Notes under the pieces: generated by a model
The model's input: only the letters and a program-made list of their open reading frames with translations
The model's database searches: none
Told to the model about the DNA's origin: nothing
Program-made: the position numbers and the translations under genes
Shown here: in pieces, positions 8,355 through 16,509 of the stretch
How positions within the stretch are numbered: the first letter of the stretch is position 1
How the letters are laid out: each line of letters opens with the position of its first letter
Origin: CAJWBT01 sp964401855
GTDB taxonomy: Bacteria > Chloroflexota > Dehalococcoidia > Lucifugimonadales > UBA3495
Length of the DNA stretch: 33,512 nt
Direction of reading: 5' to 3'
Assembly (NCBI GenBank): GCA_964401855.1
Contig: CAYOAF010000091.1
Coordinates: 1-33,512, forward strand

Positions 8355-8400
8355 GCTGACAGCTGATAGCTGATAGCTGACTGCTGACTGCTGACTGCTA
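8355..8400. repeat. Tandem heptanucleotide repeat (GCTGAYW)
   Basis: Six consecutive heptads (GCTGACA, GCTGATA twice, GCTGACT three times) plus a partial GCTA. They lie between the ltaE stop and the ribosome site of the next gene, and are related in period and core to the arrays at 7013 and 17905. Confidence 0.88.
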
Positions 8401-8415
8401 TCAAGGAGGTCCATC

Positions 8416-9006
8416 ATGGCTGAAATCTCTCTGGACCGGAGCAAGATCGCCCTGCTAATGGGCGACTTTTACGCGGAGATGATGCGCACCCTTCCCCACG
8501 CGGTGGAGCGGAAGGTGCTGGAGAAGGCCCAGGCAGTGCAAAAGGCAGCCCGGGACGCCGGCATCCTGGTCTGCTACAGCGCCACCGTGTTCCGGCCCGG
8601 CTACCCGGAGATCAGCGACCGGAACAAGACTTTCAGCCAGCGCAAACAGTCCAGCCAACCCGCGGCCGCCGACCCGGTGGAGCTGATCCACCCCTCGCTG
8701 AAACCCGCGGAAGGGGAGATCGTGGTGGGCAAGCACCGGGTCAACGCGCTCTACGGGACCGGGCTGGACCTGGTCCTGCGGGCCAACGACGTCGAAACGC
8801 TGATTATCATGGGGTACGCCACCAGCGGTGTGGTCCTGTCCACCACGCGATACGCCGCCGACTTGGACTACCGCCTCTACGTCGTCGAGGATTGCTGCTC
8901 CGACCCGGACCCGGAGGTCCACGACTTCCTGACCCAGCGTATCTTCCCTCGCCAGGCCGACGTGGTCACGTCTGAAGACCTGATCCGGGCGCTGGGGGCT
9001 TCGTAA
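8416..9006 (+). CDS. Isochorismatase-fold (cysteine hydrolase-like) protein lacking the catalytic Cys
   Basis: A 196-residue protein with the isochorismatase-like hydrolase fold. Of the usual Asp-Lys-Cys triad, Asp17 (ALLMGDF) and Lys106 (VVGKHRVNAL) are present. The segment that normally reads GVATNVCVLST is GYATSGVVLST, so the cysteine position (about residue 139) is Val. Family members without the Cys are known, and some act on substrates by other means (isochorismatase itself uses no nucleophilic Cys), so the protein may be active on an unknown substrate or be non-catalytic. AAGGAGGT lies 4 nt before the ATG, an unusually strong site. It probably shares a transcript with ltaE. Confidence 0.85.
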   Translation: MAEISLDRSKIALLMGDFYAEMMRTLPHAVERKVLEKAQAVQKAARDAGILVCYSATVFRPGYPEISDRNKTFSQRKQSSQPAAADPVELIHPSLKPAEGEIVVGKHRVNALYGTGLDLVLRANDVETLIIMGYATSGVVLSTTRYAADLDYRLYVVEDCCSDPDPEVHDFLTQRIFPRQADVVTSEDLIRALGAS

Positions 9007-9101
9007 ACACTTGGGCACTCCACCTCAGACACTCAGTAATCCAGAGCCCTTTAGCTACGGACAGGTTAGACTCCGGCAAGAATCTGGCAAGGGAGGTCCT
9101 C

Positions 9102-10558
9102 ATGAGTACGCAAATGACCGTCGCTGACCTTATCCACGATATCGGCAGTGGGGAGCTGATCCTCCCGGGGTTCCAACGTGGCTATGTCTAGACCCCGACA
9201 CAAGTGCGAGGGTACTTGTCCAGCCTCTATCAGCGTTATCCGACTGGTAGCTTCCTCATAATGGAAAACCTCCAATCCCGGTCTCGTCCGAGGTGTACCT
9301 CCCGATGACGGTACAAAAGCATTTCAGCTCATTCTGGACGGCCAGCAACCTCGCGACAGACATGGTGTTTGTTCCTCTAGTGGTATCCCTATCGAATGGC
9401 TCCGGGAGGTTCGAGAACGAACACGAAAAACGGAGTTTTCTTCACTGGATGTACGCAGCCCTGCTGTGGGGACGATACAGCGGCAGTACTGAGACCAAGC
9501 TCCATAAGGATTTGGAAGCTTTGAAGTCGGAAGACCCGCCATCGCGCATGCGAGATAACATCATCGCCGAGCGCGGTCGCATCCGAGTCGAGGCAGCCGA
9601 CCTTGCAGGTCACATCGCGCGAAGCCCAATGTTCGCTGTCTGTTATGTGGTTTCCAGTGCCAAAAAAGCGGTTGATTGGTTCAACGGGCTGCCTCTCTAC
9701 CAGGAGCTGATCGGGAAGAGCCACGGCTTGCAATACCACCATATCTTCCCTCGCAGCTTGCTCTATTCAGGGGTCCGTATAACAGCAAAAGGAGGCAGGA
9801 CGTAAACCTGGTCAACGAAATCGCCAATATTGCCTTCCTCACACAAGAAGCGAATCTCCAAATCCGTAACGCTGAGCCAGCACAGTACTTGTCAACAGTC
9901 CTGGACAAATATCCGGAGGCTCTGGACCAGCACGGGGTCCCGATCAATCCCGCATTGTGGAAGCTGGAGAGCTACGAGGATTTTCTCGGGGAACGGCGCG
10001 AGCGTCTGGCCATGGCCATCAACGGCTTCATGGATGGACTCCTAGCCGAGACCCAAAAGACCAAGTTCACCATTGCAGACTACATCAGCGCCGGGGAGAG
10101 CGATACGGTGGAGTTTAATATGGCTCTGCGCTGGGACTTCCAGCAGTCTATGGTGAATAAGGCGTTAGAGAAGGTCGCTGCAAGGACCGTGGCGGCGTTC
10201 ATGAACAGGAACGGCGGTACCCTCGTAATTGGGGTTAGCGACGAAGGGCAAATCGTGGGGCTTGATGCAGACTATGCGACCCTGGGCTCCCGGAAAAATA
10301 GCGATGGCTGGGAGCAGGGTCTGCGCAACGTCCTCAACACCTATCTTTCGGAAGAGGTAGCCGCGTTGGTAGGTTGCACATTCTCGCAGGCGGAGGGTAA
10401 GACCGTGGCAGTGTTACGCGCCGACCCCGCCCACCGGCCCATCTACCTATTTGACGGGAACGCGGCCGAGTTCTATGTACGATCAGGCAACACCACCCAG
10501 CAACTCGATGTGAAGCAAGCCAACGGTTATTCAATACCGCTTTGCCTCAGTTGCATAG
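9102..10558 (+). pseudogene. Broken DUF262/GmrSD-like - HNH - AlbA_2 protein
   Basis: A strong ribosome site (GGGAGGT) precedes the ATG at 9102, and the protein begins as a DUF262 domain with LPGFQRGYV, but the Trp codon expected next is TAG (9189-9191). Homology continues past it: GSFLIMENLQ in the same frame, LILDGQQ near 9328-9348 in the next frame, and a third frame from about 9353 with the C-terminal DUF262 region and an HNH/DUF1524 motif (QYHHIFPRSLLY). The frame changes again near 9770 into NLVNEIANIAFLTQEANL, then an AlbA_2 (Schlafen-type) domain at about 10090-10520 (EFNMALRWDF, AAFMNRNGGTLVIGV). A last shift near 10529 gives IQYRFASVA and a stop at 10558. The stretch between DGQQ and the later domain is much shorter than in intact members, suggesting an internal deletion. 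Relatives are nucleotide-dependent modification-sensing nucleases; this copy looks dead. Confidence 0.85.
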
Positions 10559-10824
10559 ACTTGCCCACGCAATCGAATCACTCGAGCCCAGGGGGCCTTT
10601 CGAGAGGGGGTGAGTCTGGTGGTTTCCACCGGCATCCCGTCCTGCTCGGGTCTTCTCCTCTTCCCTCATCAGCCTTTCATCCGCCCAAGACCGCCAGTGG
10701 CGCGCCCAGCCTGCCCTTTAGGATAACCGTGGAAACTGAAGCGGTAATAGGGCTGCCTGGCGGCACGCCGGAGACGGGCTAGGCCCAGTCCTCCTGTTGA
10801 AGCACACCCATCACCGGCGAGGAG

Positions 10825-12156
10825 GTGGTTCCGCCGTTGGAGAGTCGCACCGAAACAACCTCGGGTAAGCGCCACTACGGGTGGGTCATATTCGGTCTGA
10901 GCTTCGCCAACCTCTTCGTGGAAGGCGGGGTCAAGAATACTGTGCCCGTGGTCTACGTGGCCCTGCGGGACAGTTTCAAATGGAGCGCCACGACCACCTC
11001 GAGTATTTTCTCCGTGGCAGGCGTGGCCGGCGGTCTTTGCGCCCCGTTTCTGGGGGCCCTCTTGGACCGGCTGGGGCCTCGTTACTTTTTCGCCGCCGGC
11101 GGGGTGCTCATACTGGCGGGCTACCTGTCCAGCAGTTTCGGGTCCGAACTCTGGCATTTGCTCATCTTCTACAGCGTGGTTACGACCTTGGGCGAAAGCA
11201 TGGTCTCTTCGTTCACTACCACCGCCAACCTGGCCCCATGGTTTCCCAAGGCCCGAGGCCGTATCCTCGGGTTGGCCGACGCGAGCAATCCGCTGGGCTC
11301 GCTGGTCTTCCTCCCGGTGGCCCAGTTGCTTATCTCCGCCATTGGCTGGCGAGACACCTTTTGGGTCCTCGGATCCCTGTTTTTCGTATTGGTGGCGCCA
11401 GCCAATCTTCTGTTCCAGAGACGTCCTCCCGGCGGACCCACTTCCATGGAGCTAGGGCGAGGGGGCGTTCCCGAGGCTTCGACCGCTTCAACCGGGGAAG
11501 CCGGGCCTTCATCCGGCGTGGCCGGCCCTCTTCCTGGTCCCAAGCCGTCGCTTTTGCGGGCCGTTCTCCTGGGGCCTCCGCTATGGTTTCTGGTGCTGAC
11601 CCGCCTACTGGCCACGCTAGGCCGCCAGTTGATCCGGGTCCACCTGGTCGCGTTCCTGCTGGCGGCGGGGTACAGCCCCTTCACCGCCGCCACTGCCATA
11701 GCCAGCGCCGGACTCGTGGGCCTGGTCGGCAGACCGCTCACCGGCGCCCTTTCCGACCGCGCGGGACGTGAAACAATTTACACCGCCGGCCAGGGAATGC
11801 ATGTCTTTGCCATGGTGACCATCTACGTGCTGGGAGACGGGCAGGGCTTATGGCCCATAGTACTTTTCGCCGGGCTGCTGGGGCTCAGTGACGGGATCGG
11901 CGGTCTGATGGTGGGCGCCAAAGCAGCGGACCTGTTCCCAGTGGGCACTCTAGGCTCAGTAATGGGCCTGGTCCACCTGGGTCGGGGCATCGGCATCATG
12001 GCCGGCCCGGTGATCGGGGGTATCCTTTTTGACGCACAGGGCGACTATAAAATAGCTTTCCCGCTGGCCGTATCGCTGGGGTTGCTGGCCGTCGGGTGTA
12101 TGTGGGCGGCCCGGTTGACCGCGGTCCAGACCGGCTATGCCAGGGTCTCCCGGTGA
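10825..12156 (+). CDS. Major facilitator superfamily transporter
   Basis: A 443-residue membrane protein with about 12 hydrophobic segments in two halves joined by a polar Pro/Gly/Ser-rich loop at about 207-245. An MFS motif A-like sequence, GALLDRLGPR, lies at 77-86 and its second-half counterpart is GALSDRAGRETIY near 305. The overall pattern resembles the monocarboxylate/oxalate-formate antiporter type, but the substrate cannot be predicted. The frame can start at the GTG at 10825, which overlaps GGAGG, or at the TTG at 10837, 11 nt after it; the latter may be the real start. The preceding 266 bp hold no gene. A 9-bp perfect palindrome lies about 65 nt past the stop. Confidence 0.9.
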   Translation: MVPPLESRTETTSGKRHYGWVIFGLSFANLFVEGGVKNTVPVVYVALRDSFKWSATTTSSIFSVAGVAGGLCAPFLGALLDRLGPRYFFAAGGVLILAGYLSSSFGSELWHLLIFYSVVTTLGESMVSSFTTTANLAPWFPKARGRILGLADASNPLGSLVFLPVAQLLISAIGWRDTFWVLGSLFFVLVAPANLLFQRRPPGGPTSMELGRGGVPEASTASTGEAGPSSGVAGPLPGPKPSLLRAVLLGPPLWFLVLTRLLATLGRQLIRVHLVAFLLAAGYSPFTAATAIASAGLVGLVGRPLTGALSDRAGRETIYTAGQGMHVFAMVTIYVLGDGQGLWPIVLFAGLLGLSDGIGGLMVGAKAADLFPVGTLGSVMGLVHLGRGIGIMAGPVIGGILFDAQGDYKIAFPLAVSLGLLAVGCMWAARLTAVQTGYARVSR

Positions 12157-12221
12157 TGAACTCAGACTTGAAACCCAGCATCCGGACACCAGGTGGGGGG
12201 CCAGGCTTTCCCCGTCAAGAA

Positions 12222-12246
12222 TACCCTCAAGGCCCTATTGAGGGTA
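12222..12246. terminator. Perfect 9-bp hairpin after MFS gene
   Basis: TACCCTCAA and TTGAGGGTA pair perfectly around a 7-nt loop. There is no T-run after it, so it may be a weak terminator, an RNA-stability hairpin or an operator for the next gene. Confidence 0.35.
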
Positions 12247-12344
12247 CAATGGCGCAAGACGCGCCGGCGGACCCAGCAGCGCCTTCTTTGAAGGGTGTTC
12301 GCCAGGTATCCTCAGAGACCAGGGAATATCCCGTGGAGGCCAAC

Positions 12345-12890
12345 ATGGAAACCGTGACTTTCATCACCCAGAGCTTGCAGCAGGTGCAACTGCGCCTGCT
12401 CGCCACCTGCGAGGGCCTGACCCAAGACCAGGTGCTTTGGCGTCCCAGCCTCCATGCCAACAATATTGGGTTTATTCTGTGGCACCTGGCCCGCGGGGAG
12501 GACCGGCGGATCTGCAGGCTACGGGGCGAGCAGCACACGCTTTGGGCTTCAGAGGGCTGGCACAAGCGATTCGGCCAGCCGGTGGGTGCGCCCGCCCCAG
12601 GCGATAGGATGGGACTGAGAAGCCTACCGATTCCGGACCTCTTGGTCCTGACGGACTTCATCAAGGCCGCTCACCAGCAAACCCTGGATTACCTTGCCGC
12701 GCTGACCGCCGATGGGCTCGACGTCGCGCCTGACCCATCACAACTGGAGCACACGGTGGCCTCCGCGCTGCGGCATCTGGTAACCCACAAGAACAACCAC
12801 CACGGCCAGATCGACTTCATACGCGGCCTGCAGGATGAAGCATGGGACCTGCCGCCGGGGACGGGCGTCGTCCTGCCGCCGCTCTCCTGA
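12345..12890 (+). CDS. DinB-like four-helix metal-binding protein
   Basis: A 181-residue protein of the DinB/YfiT type, a four-helix bundle that usually binds a metal through three His. Candidate ligands are the His in FILWHLARGED (about residue 47) and those in HLVTHKNNHHGQIDF near 145-153, which match the usual helix positions. Family members include thiol transferases and many proteins of unknown role. The ATG at 12345 has GGAGG 5 nt upstream. The frame is open further back with another ATG at 12250, but that stretch lacks a good ribosome site and family features. It lies 188 nt after the MFS gene. Confidence 0.8.
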   Translation: METVTFITQSLQQVQLRLLATCEGLTQDQVLWRPSLHANNIGFILWHLARGEDRRICRLRGEQHTLWASEGWHKRFGQPVGAPAPGDRMGLRSLPIPDLLVLTDFIKAAHQQTLDYLAALTADGLDVAPDPSQLEHTVASALRHLVTHKNNHHGQIDFIRGLQDEAWDLPPGTGVVLPPLS

Positions 12891-12925
12891 CAACGGTTGC
12901 AAGATTGGGAGAAGGACCAGTTCCG

Positions 12926-12943
12926 CCCCCCTTACGAAGGGGG
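12926..12943. repeat. C-rich dispersed repeat copy with hairpin
   Basis: This contains the same 14-nt string as 7198-7211. CCCCCTT and AAGGGGG pair around ACG (12927-12943). It sits in a 276-bp gap between convergent genes and could also end transcription. The rest of the gap (12944-13166) shows no gene. Confidence 0.6.
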
Positions 12944-13166
12944 ACGGCTAGGATGGGGGTGGATTTGAACGAGCAGATGGCGCTGCAAGTGGCACAGGCT
13001 GAAAACCAGGGAAGCCCACGGACCGGGGGGGACTCCCTCGAGCGTGGGCTTGGCAGCTCCCAACGGCACAGGCTCGGCTCGACCAACGGCGGTTTCGTCG
13101 ACAGCACGGAGGTCTGCTTCTTCAAGGGGAGAGAGGCCTGGTCCAAGGCCACCCGGGGCGCCCAGG

Positions 13167-14027
13167 CTAATCGGGCAACAGCTTCGCAATACCGATCCCG
13201 TACTCCCCGGCCACCGAGTACAGCAAGTACGAGTCATCCCCTTCACGGAATATTCCCGGGTCCCGGAGCTGACGCACTTTCCCCATTACCAGTCCCCGGG
13301 CCGACGGCTCTAGCGGCATCTCGGCTCCCTCGTACTCCATCTCCGGCTCCAGTACGGTAACCGGGTGAGATTCCTTCCACTCCATCCAGTCCGGCGTTAG
13401 ATCAATCGTCGCCCGGAAAATCTGTTCGGGACAGTCGAACGCGTTGGAGTAGTAGACCTCAAGGGTGTTGCCTTCCAGCCGGAACGCCGCGTGTCTCATG
13501 TCCTCGGTGAATAGGGTCGGTCCTTCCTCAAACTCGGTGAGCCCGTCCTTTGACCGGTAGAACACGCCGGGCATTCCCAGAGCGTAATGGTAGCCGCCCC
13601 ATTGGAAAACCTTGAAATACGGCTCCCCAAGAACCTCCGGTAGCGCGGAAAATGCGATCCCGTCCTTGGATACGGCTACCTTCGATCGCTGGCAGCGTTC
13701 CGCTACCCACCCATGGTAATACAGGCGTATCTCCCGCTTCTCATTGTCCACGTGAACGTCGGGAGAGGCGATATGGTTGTAGCAAAAAGAGTCTTCCAGG
13801 CGCAGTGTCCCCGGCTCATGGACCCGCCACGGTCCCTTCAGTTCGTCGGAATAGGCGAGCCGGATGTACGATCCCTTGTGATGGGCGAAGTAGAGGTAAT
13901 ACTTGCCCAGCGGGTTCTCCAGCCAAGAAGGAGCCAGGATGAGTGATGGCCCGTTGATGTTGCCTCCGAGGTCTTTGCCCGAGTCCGGATTGATAATTGG
14001 GTTGCTTTCAAAGCGCTGGGCCTTCAT
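13167..14027 (-). CDS. Beta-propeller protein resembling glycoside hydrolase family 43
   Basis: A 286-residue protein with repeating strand blocks of the five-bladed propeller type: NPIINPDSG, GPSLILAP, GKYYLYFAHHKG, IRLAYSDELKGPW, HIASPDVHVD, REIRLYYHG, and DPGIFREGDDSYLLYSVAGE near the end. The pattern of Asp at blade starts and YYLYFAHHKG..IRLAYS..GPW is shared with GH43/GH32-like sugar hydrolases, but I cannot assign catalytic residues with confidence and many such proteins are uncharacterised. No signal peptide is seen, so it is probably cytoplasmic. The ATG at 14027 has AAGGAG 7 nt upstream; an upstream in-frame extension to 14114 is polar and unlike the family. It stands alone on this strand. 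Confidence 0.78.
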   Translation of the reverse strand: MKAQRFESNPIINPDSGKDLGGNINGPSLILAPSWLENPLGKYYLYFAHHKGSYIRLAYSDELKGPWRVHEPGTLRLEDSFCYNHIASPDVHVDNEKREIRLYYHGWVAERCQRSKVAVSKDGIAFSALPEVLGEPYFKVFQWGGYHYALGMPGVFYRSKDGLTEFEEGPTLFTEDMRHAAFRLEGNTLEVYYSNAFDCPEQIFRATIDLTPDWMEWKESHPVTVLEPEMEYEGAEMPLEPSARGLVMGKVRQLRDPGIFREGDDSYLLYSVAGEYGIGIAKLLPD

Positions 14028-14574
14028 GGTGTTGCTCCTTCCGGTTTCATTGTTTTCGCCGGTCCGGGACCCGGCTTGGGGATTCTTATCCGCGGGTGGG
14101 CGAGCCTGAGTCAAAACCTATACCCGACCGCCTCGCCTGTCAATCTCCTTTCGGAGTTACCAGGCCTCCTGTGAGACATCGAAGGGGCGCAGGTGCCGCG
14201 GGGGCCGATCGGACTCCATACCGGGCTACAAACCTGGGCCTAGACTTTGATGCACTTTTATGCAGCGCCGCCAAGATGCGCATTTTTTCGGTTTCTGTCA
14301 GGCATTGCGCAGCGGTACGCCTGTACAGCCGGGTTGTTGGTGTGATTAAGTGTAGGTGGCGAAGTTCCATCCGGCAGCACGGTATCGCCCGCGGCCGGAA
14401 TAGGGGCAACCAGGCGCATCAGGTAAAATCTGTCCCCGAAGCTGCGAGGATGCGCACAGCAAGCCAGCGGATGCGTGCTATCCCGGTAACAAAGGTTCGA
14501 GTCCAGACGAGAATGCCGATAGTTGTTATTGTTCCACCATCAGTCAATGGGCTCTTCGGCAGGAAGGGGAGATA
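14028..14574. other. Intergenic stretch upstream of phoU
   Basis: About 550 bp between divergent genes. No protein with a ribosome site and family resemblance is seen on either strand. GGTTCGAGTCC at 14494-14504 looks like a tRNA T-arm, but the flanking bases do not pair and no acceptor stem can be made. No clear Pho-type box was recognised. Confidence 0.5.
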
Positions 14575-15252
14575 ATGGCAAGGGTAGATTTAGACCACCA
14601 GCTTAGCTCGCTCCAGCAGGACGTTGTTGTGTTGTCAAGGATAGTGGAAAAGGCCATTCACCAAGCGGTGGATGCCCTGAATCGGCGGGACTTGGAAGCT
14701 TCGAATCAGGTGATCGAGCAGGACGATTACATCGACCAGAAACGGTTCGAGGTCGAAGACCGGTGTTTAGACCTTATCGCCACCCAGCAGCCCATGGCCC
14801 GGGATTTGAGGACCATTATCTCCCTGCTTCACATTGTGGTGGAACTGGAACGGATAGGAGACTACGCGGAGGGCATTGCCAAGATAAGTCTGATGATGGG
14901 CGACGCTCCGCCGGTCAAGCCCCTCATCAACATCCCGCGCATGGCGCAAAAATCCACCGAGATGTTGCGAGACAGCATGGACGCCCTGCTCAACCGGGAC
15001 GTGATAAAGGCGGGCCAGGTATGCCAGGCCGATGACGACGTGGACGCTCTCTACAGTCAGGTCCACAACGACTTGCTGGCTTTCATGCAGGAGGACCCGG
15101 AGAAGATCAAGCGGGCCACCTATTTACTCTGGGTGGCTCATGACCTGGAACGCATAGCCGACCGGGCGACCAACATCGCGGAACGGGTTGTCTTCCTGGT
15201 CACCGGTAAGATGGTGGAGACCGACTCGAGCCAGGAACTGGTGCATTGCTGA
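14575..15252 (+). CDS. phoU: PhoU phosphate-signalling protein
   Basis: PhoU links the Pst phosphate transporter to the PhoR/PhoB signal pathway and restrains phosphate uptake. At 225 residues it has the normal two-repeat all-helical layout. Each repeat carries the metal-binding E-x-x-x-D helix motif: ERIGDYAEGIAK (Glu92, Asp96) and ERIADRATNIAE (Glu192, Asp196). GGAAGGGGAG stands just before the ATG at 14575. It is not next to pst or phoBR genes here, so it is an isolated copy. Confidence 0.95.
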   Translation: MARVDLDHQLSSLQQDVVVLSRIVEKAIHQAVDALNRRDLEASNQVIEQDDYIDQKRFEVEDRCLDLIATQQPMARDLRTIISLLHIVVELERIGDYAEGIAKISLMMGDAPPVKPLINIPRMAQKSTEMLRDSMDALLNRDVIKAGQVCQADDDVDALYSQVHNDLLAFMQEDPEKIKRATYLLWVAHDLERIADRATNIAERVVFLVTGKMVETDSSQELVHC

Positions 15253-15824
15253 TCCTAGCTCCGCAAGTGTTCCGGCGAGAGATGGTGGCTGCCTGACGGC
15301 TTCGCGACCCGCCTTTTTCTCGCCGGCCTGAACCGAACTTGGAGCGCGCGCTCTCGCGAACGGGTGCCGCCTCGACGACTGACCGAGGCGGTACTCGCTT
15401 GCACATCGCCTTCGCCCTGTGTGACTGAAGTTCCACGCAGGCAATTCCTATCCCGGCTCCTTTTTGCTAAGCTGCTCGAATGACCGGCGTACAGCACCGG
15501 TGGGTGAGCTTCTCTTGTAATTTCCAACGGTTTGGCACCGTCCACCACGCCCGAGCCGGCGGGCGCCCGGCGCTCAGCGATTTCTTCGACCAGGGTCTTT
15601 GCATCAGCCCGATCGAAGCCGCCACGTGGAAAAGGCCACCGGGAACCGGTTGCACTGCCTTGTAAATAGCTATACATCGGCGACGTTATGCGACATTCCT
15701 TCCCACGATCGTCTTCCCGGCGCAAGCCGGAATCCAGAGAAGCGTCGGCTGGATCCCAGCTTGCGCCGGGAAGGCGGACCGGGTATCAAACCATTCACGA
15801 GACATTAGCCTGGGAGGCCTTTGG
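15253..15824. other. Intergenic stretch after phoU with a palindromic repeat
   Basis: About 570 bp. The only structure recognised is the 24-bp-arm inverted repeat at 15714-15772. A 156-codon minus-strand frame (15255-15725) is Arg/Ser-rich with no ribosome site or known domain; it could be a remnant, but I cannot identify it. Confidence 0.5.
15714..15772. repeat. REP-like palindromic element
   Basis: The arms 15714-15737 and 15749-15772 are inverted copies matching at 22 of 24 positions, with an 11-nt loop. The arms start TTCCCGGCGCAAG. The form resembles the widespread intergenic repeats built on TTCCCGCGMAAGC..GGATCCAG in many bacterial genomes. Confidence 0.88.
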
Positions 15825-15983
15825 ATGTCAGATTTACCCGGCGAGGAGGTTGGCGAAACCACTGAGTCGCCGGTAGGGAGCGAGGCCCGCGACCGCTCCA
15901 CAACCGTAATCGCCGTGCTCGCTCTGCTCATTGCCCTCGGCCATGTTGTTTACGCTTTCGTTCGCGATCACGTTCTCAATTGA
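15825..15983 (+). CDS. Small single-helix membrane protein (52 aa)
   Basis: The ATG at 15825 follows GGGAGG by about 7 nt and opens a 52-codon frame ending in TGA at 15981. The first 26 residues are acidic and polar (MSDLPGEEVGETTESPVG), then comes one hydrophobic helix, TTVIAVLALLIALGHVVYAF, and a short end, VRDHVLN. This predicts a membrane protein with one helix and a cytoplasmic or external acidic N-terminus. It ends 49 nt before the ribosome-site-led arrestin-like gene, so the two may be one transcript. I recognise no family, but the ribosome site and clean helix argue that it is expressed. Confidence 0.6.
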   Translation: MSDLPGEEVGETTESPVGSEARDRSTTVIAVLALLIALGHVVYAFVRDHVLN

Positions 15984-16032
15984 CGGCGAACCCCTCACCC
16001 TGAACCTCTCCACGAGACAGGAGGTCCCATAC

Positions 16033-16478
16033 ATGCTGTCCCGGTTCCGCCGTCCAGAAGCCGGCCGGTCCCTGGAGGTGAATGATGGGCCGTATTGGCC
16101 CGGGGGCAAAGTGGACACACGGGTGTCCTTGGCCCCCTGGGGAGTTTTCACGTCCAGGTCCGGCAAGACCTCAGCGTCCAGGGCATACGCGTCGAACTGC
16201 AGTGCCACGAGAAGGCCAAGGGCAACGAAGCGCGGACGGTCAAGGACCTATTGCTGCTCAAGAGCCAAGGGGTGTTAGCGGCCGGCCAAACCCTAGAGTG
16301 GCCAATCCGCCTGCGCGTCCCAAGGCACCGGCTGCCCAGCACGAAAGTCCACGATACCCTGGTGGTTTGGACCGTCAAAGGCATCCTGGACCGGCAGGTA
16401 CGCTTGGACCCGGAGGTGCATCAGGAACTCATCGTGTACACGGCGCCGTGGTTCTCCCAAGGGCGCCGCAGGTCTTGA
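16033..16478 (+). pseudogene. Arrestin-like beta-sandwich protein, frameshifted
   Basis: A strong site (AGGAGGT, 7 nt) precedes the ATG at 16033. The protein starts MLSRFRRPEAGRSLEVNDGPYWPGGKVDTRVSLAP, but the sequel GSFHVQVRQDLSVQGIRVELQC continues in another frame, down to LDPEVHQELIVYTAP and a stop at 16478. The change lies at the C5 run near 16133-16137, and one extra C would restore a continuous 149-residue protein reading LAPLGSFHV. The strand pattern and WPIRLRVP..LPS..VVWTVKGILDR look like arrestin/Spo0M-type beta-sandwich domains, which bind proteins or membranes; this assignment is tentative. Either a real inactivation or an assembly error in a homopolymer is possible. It converges on rarA, 31 nt away. 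Confidence 0.65.
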
Positions 16479-16509
16479 TTGAGCCGTGGGGCTGGCTCGC
16501 GAACGGACC

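Noticed and set aside
10559..10824. Continuation of the AlbA_2 frame to 10782
   Set aside because: After about 10529 the reading has no homology-like content; the shifted frame gives a natural ending at 10558, so the extension is an artefact.
14494..14504. GGTTCGAGTCC resembling a tRNA T-arm
   Set aside because: The flanking five bases on each side do not pair and no acceptor, D or anticodon stem can be built around it.
15255..15725. 156-codon minus-strand frame after phoU
   Set aside because: No ribosome site, Arg/Ser-rich and unlike any family I know; a decayed remnant is possible but cannot be supported.
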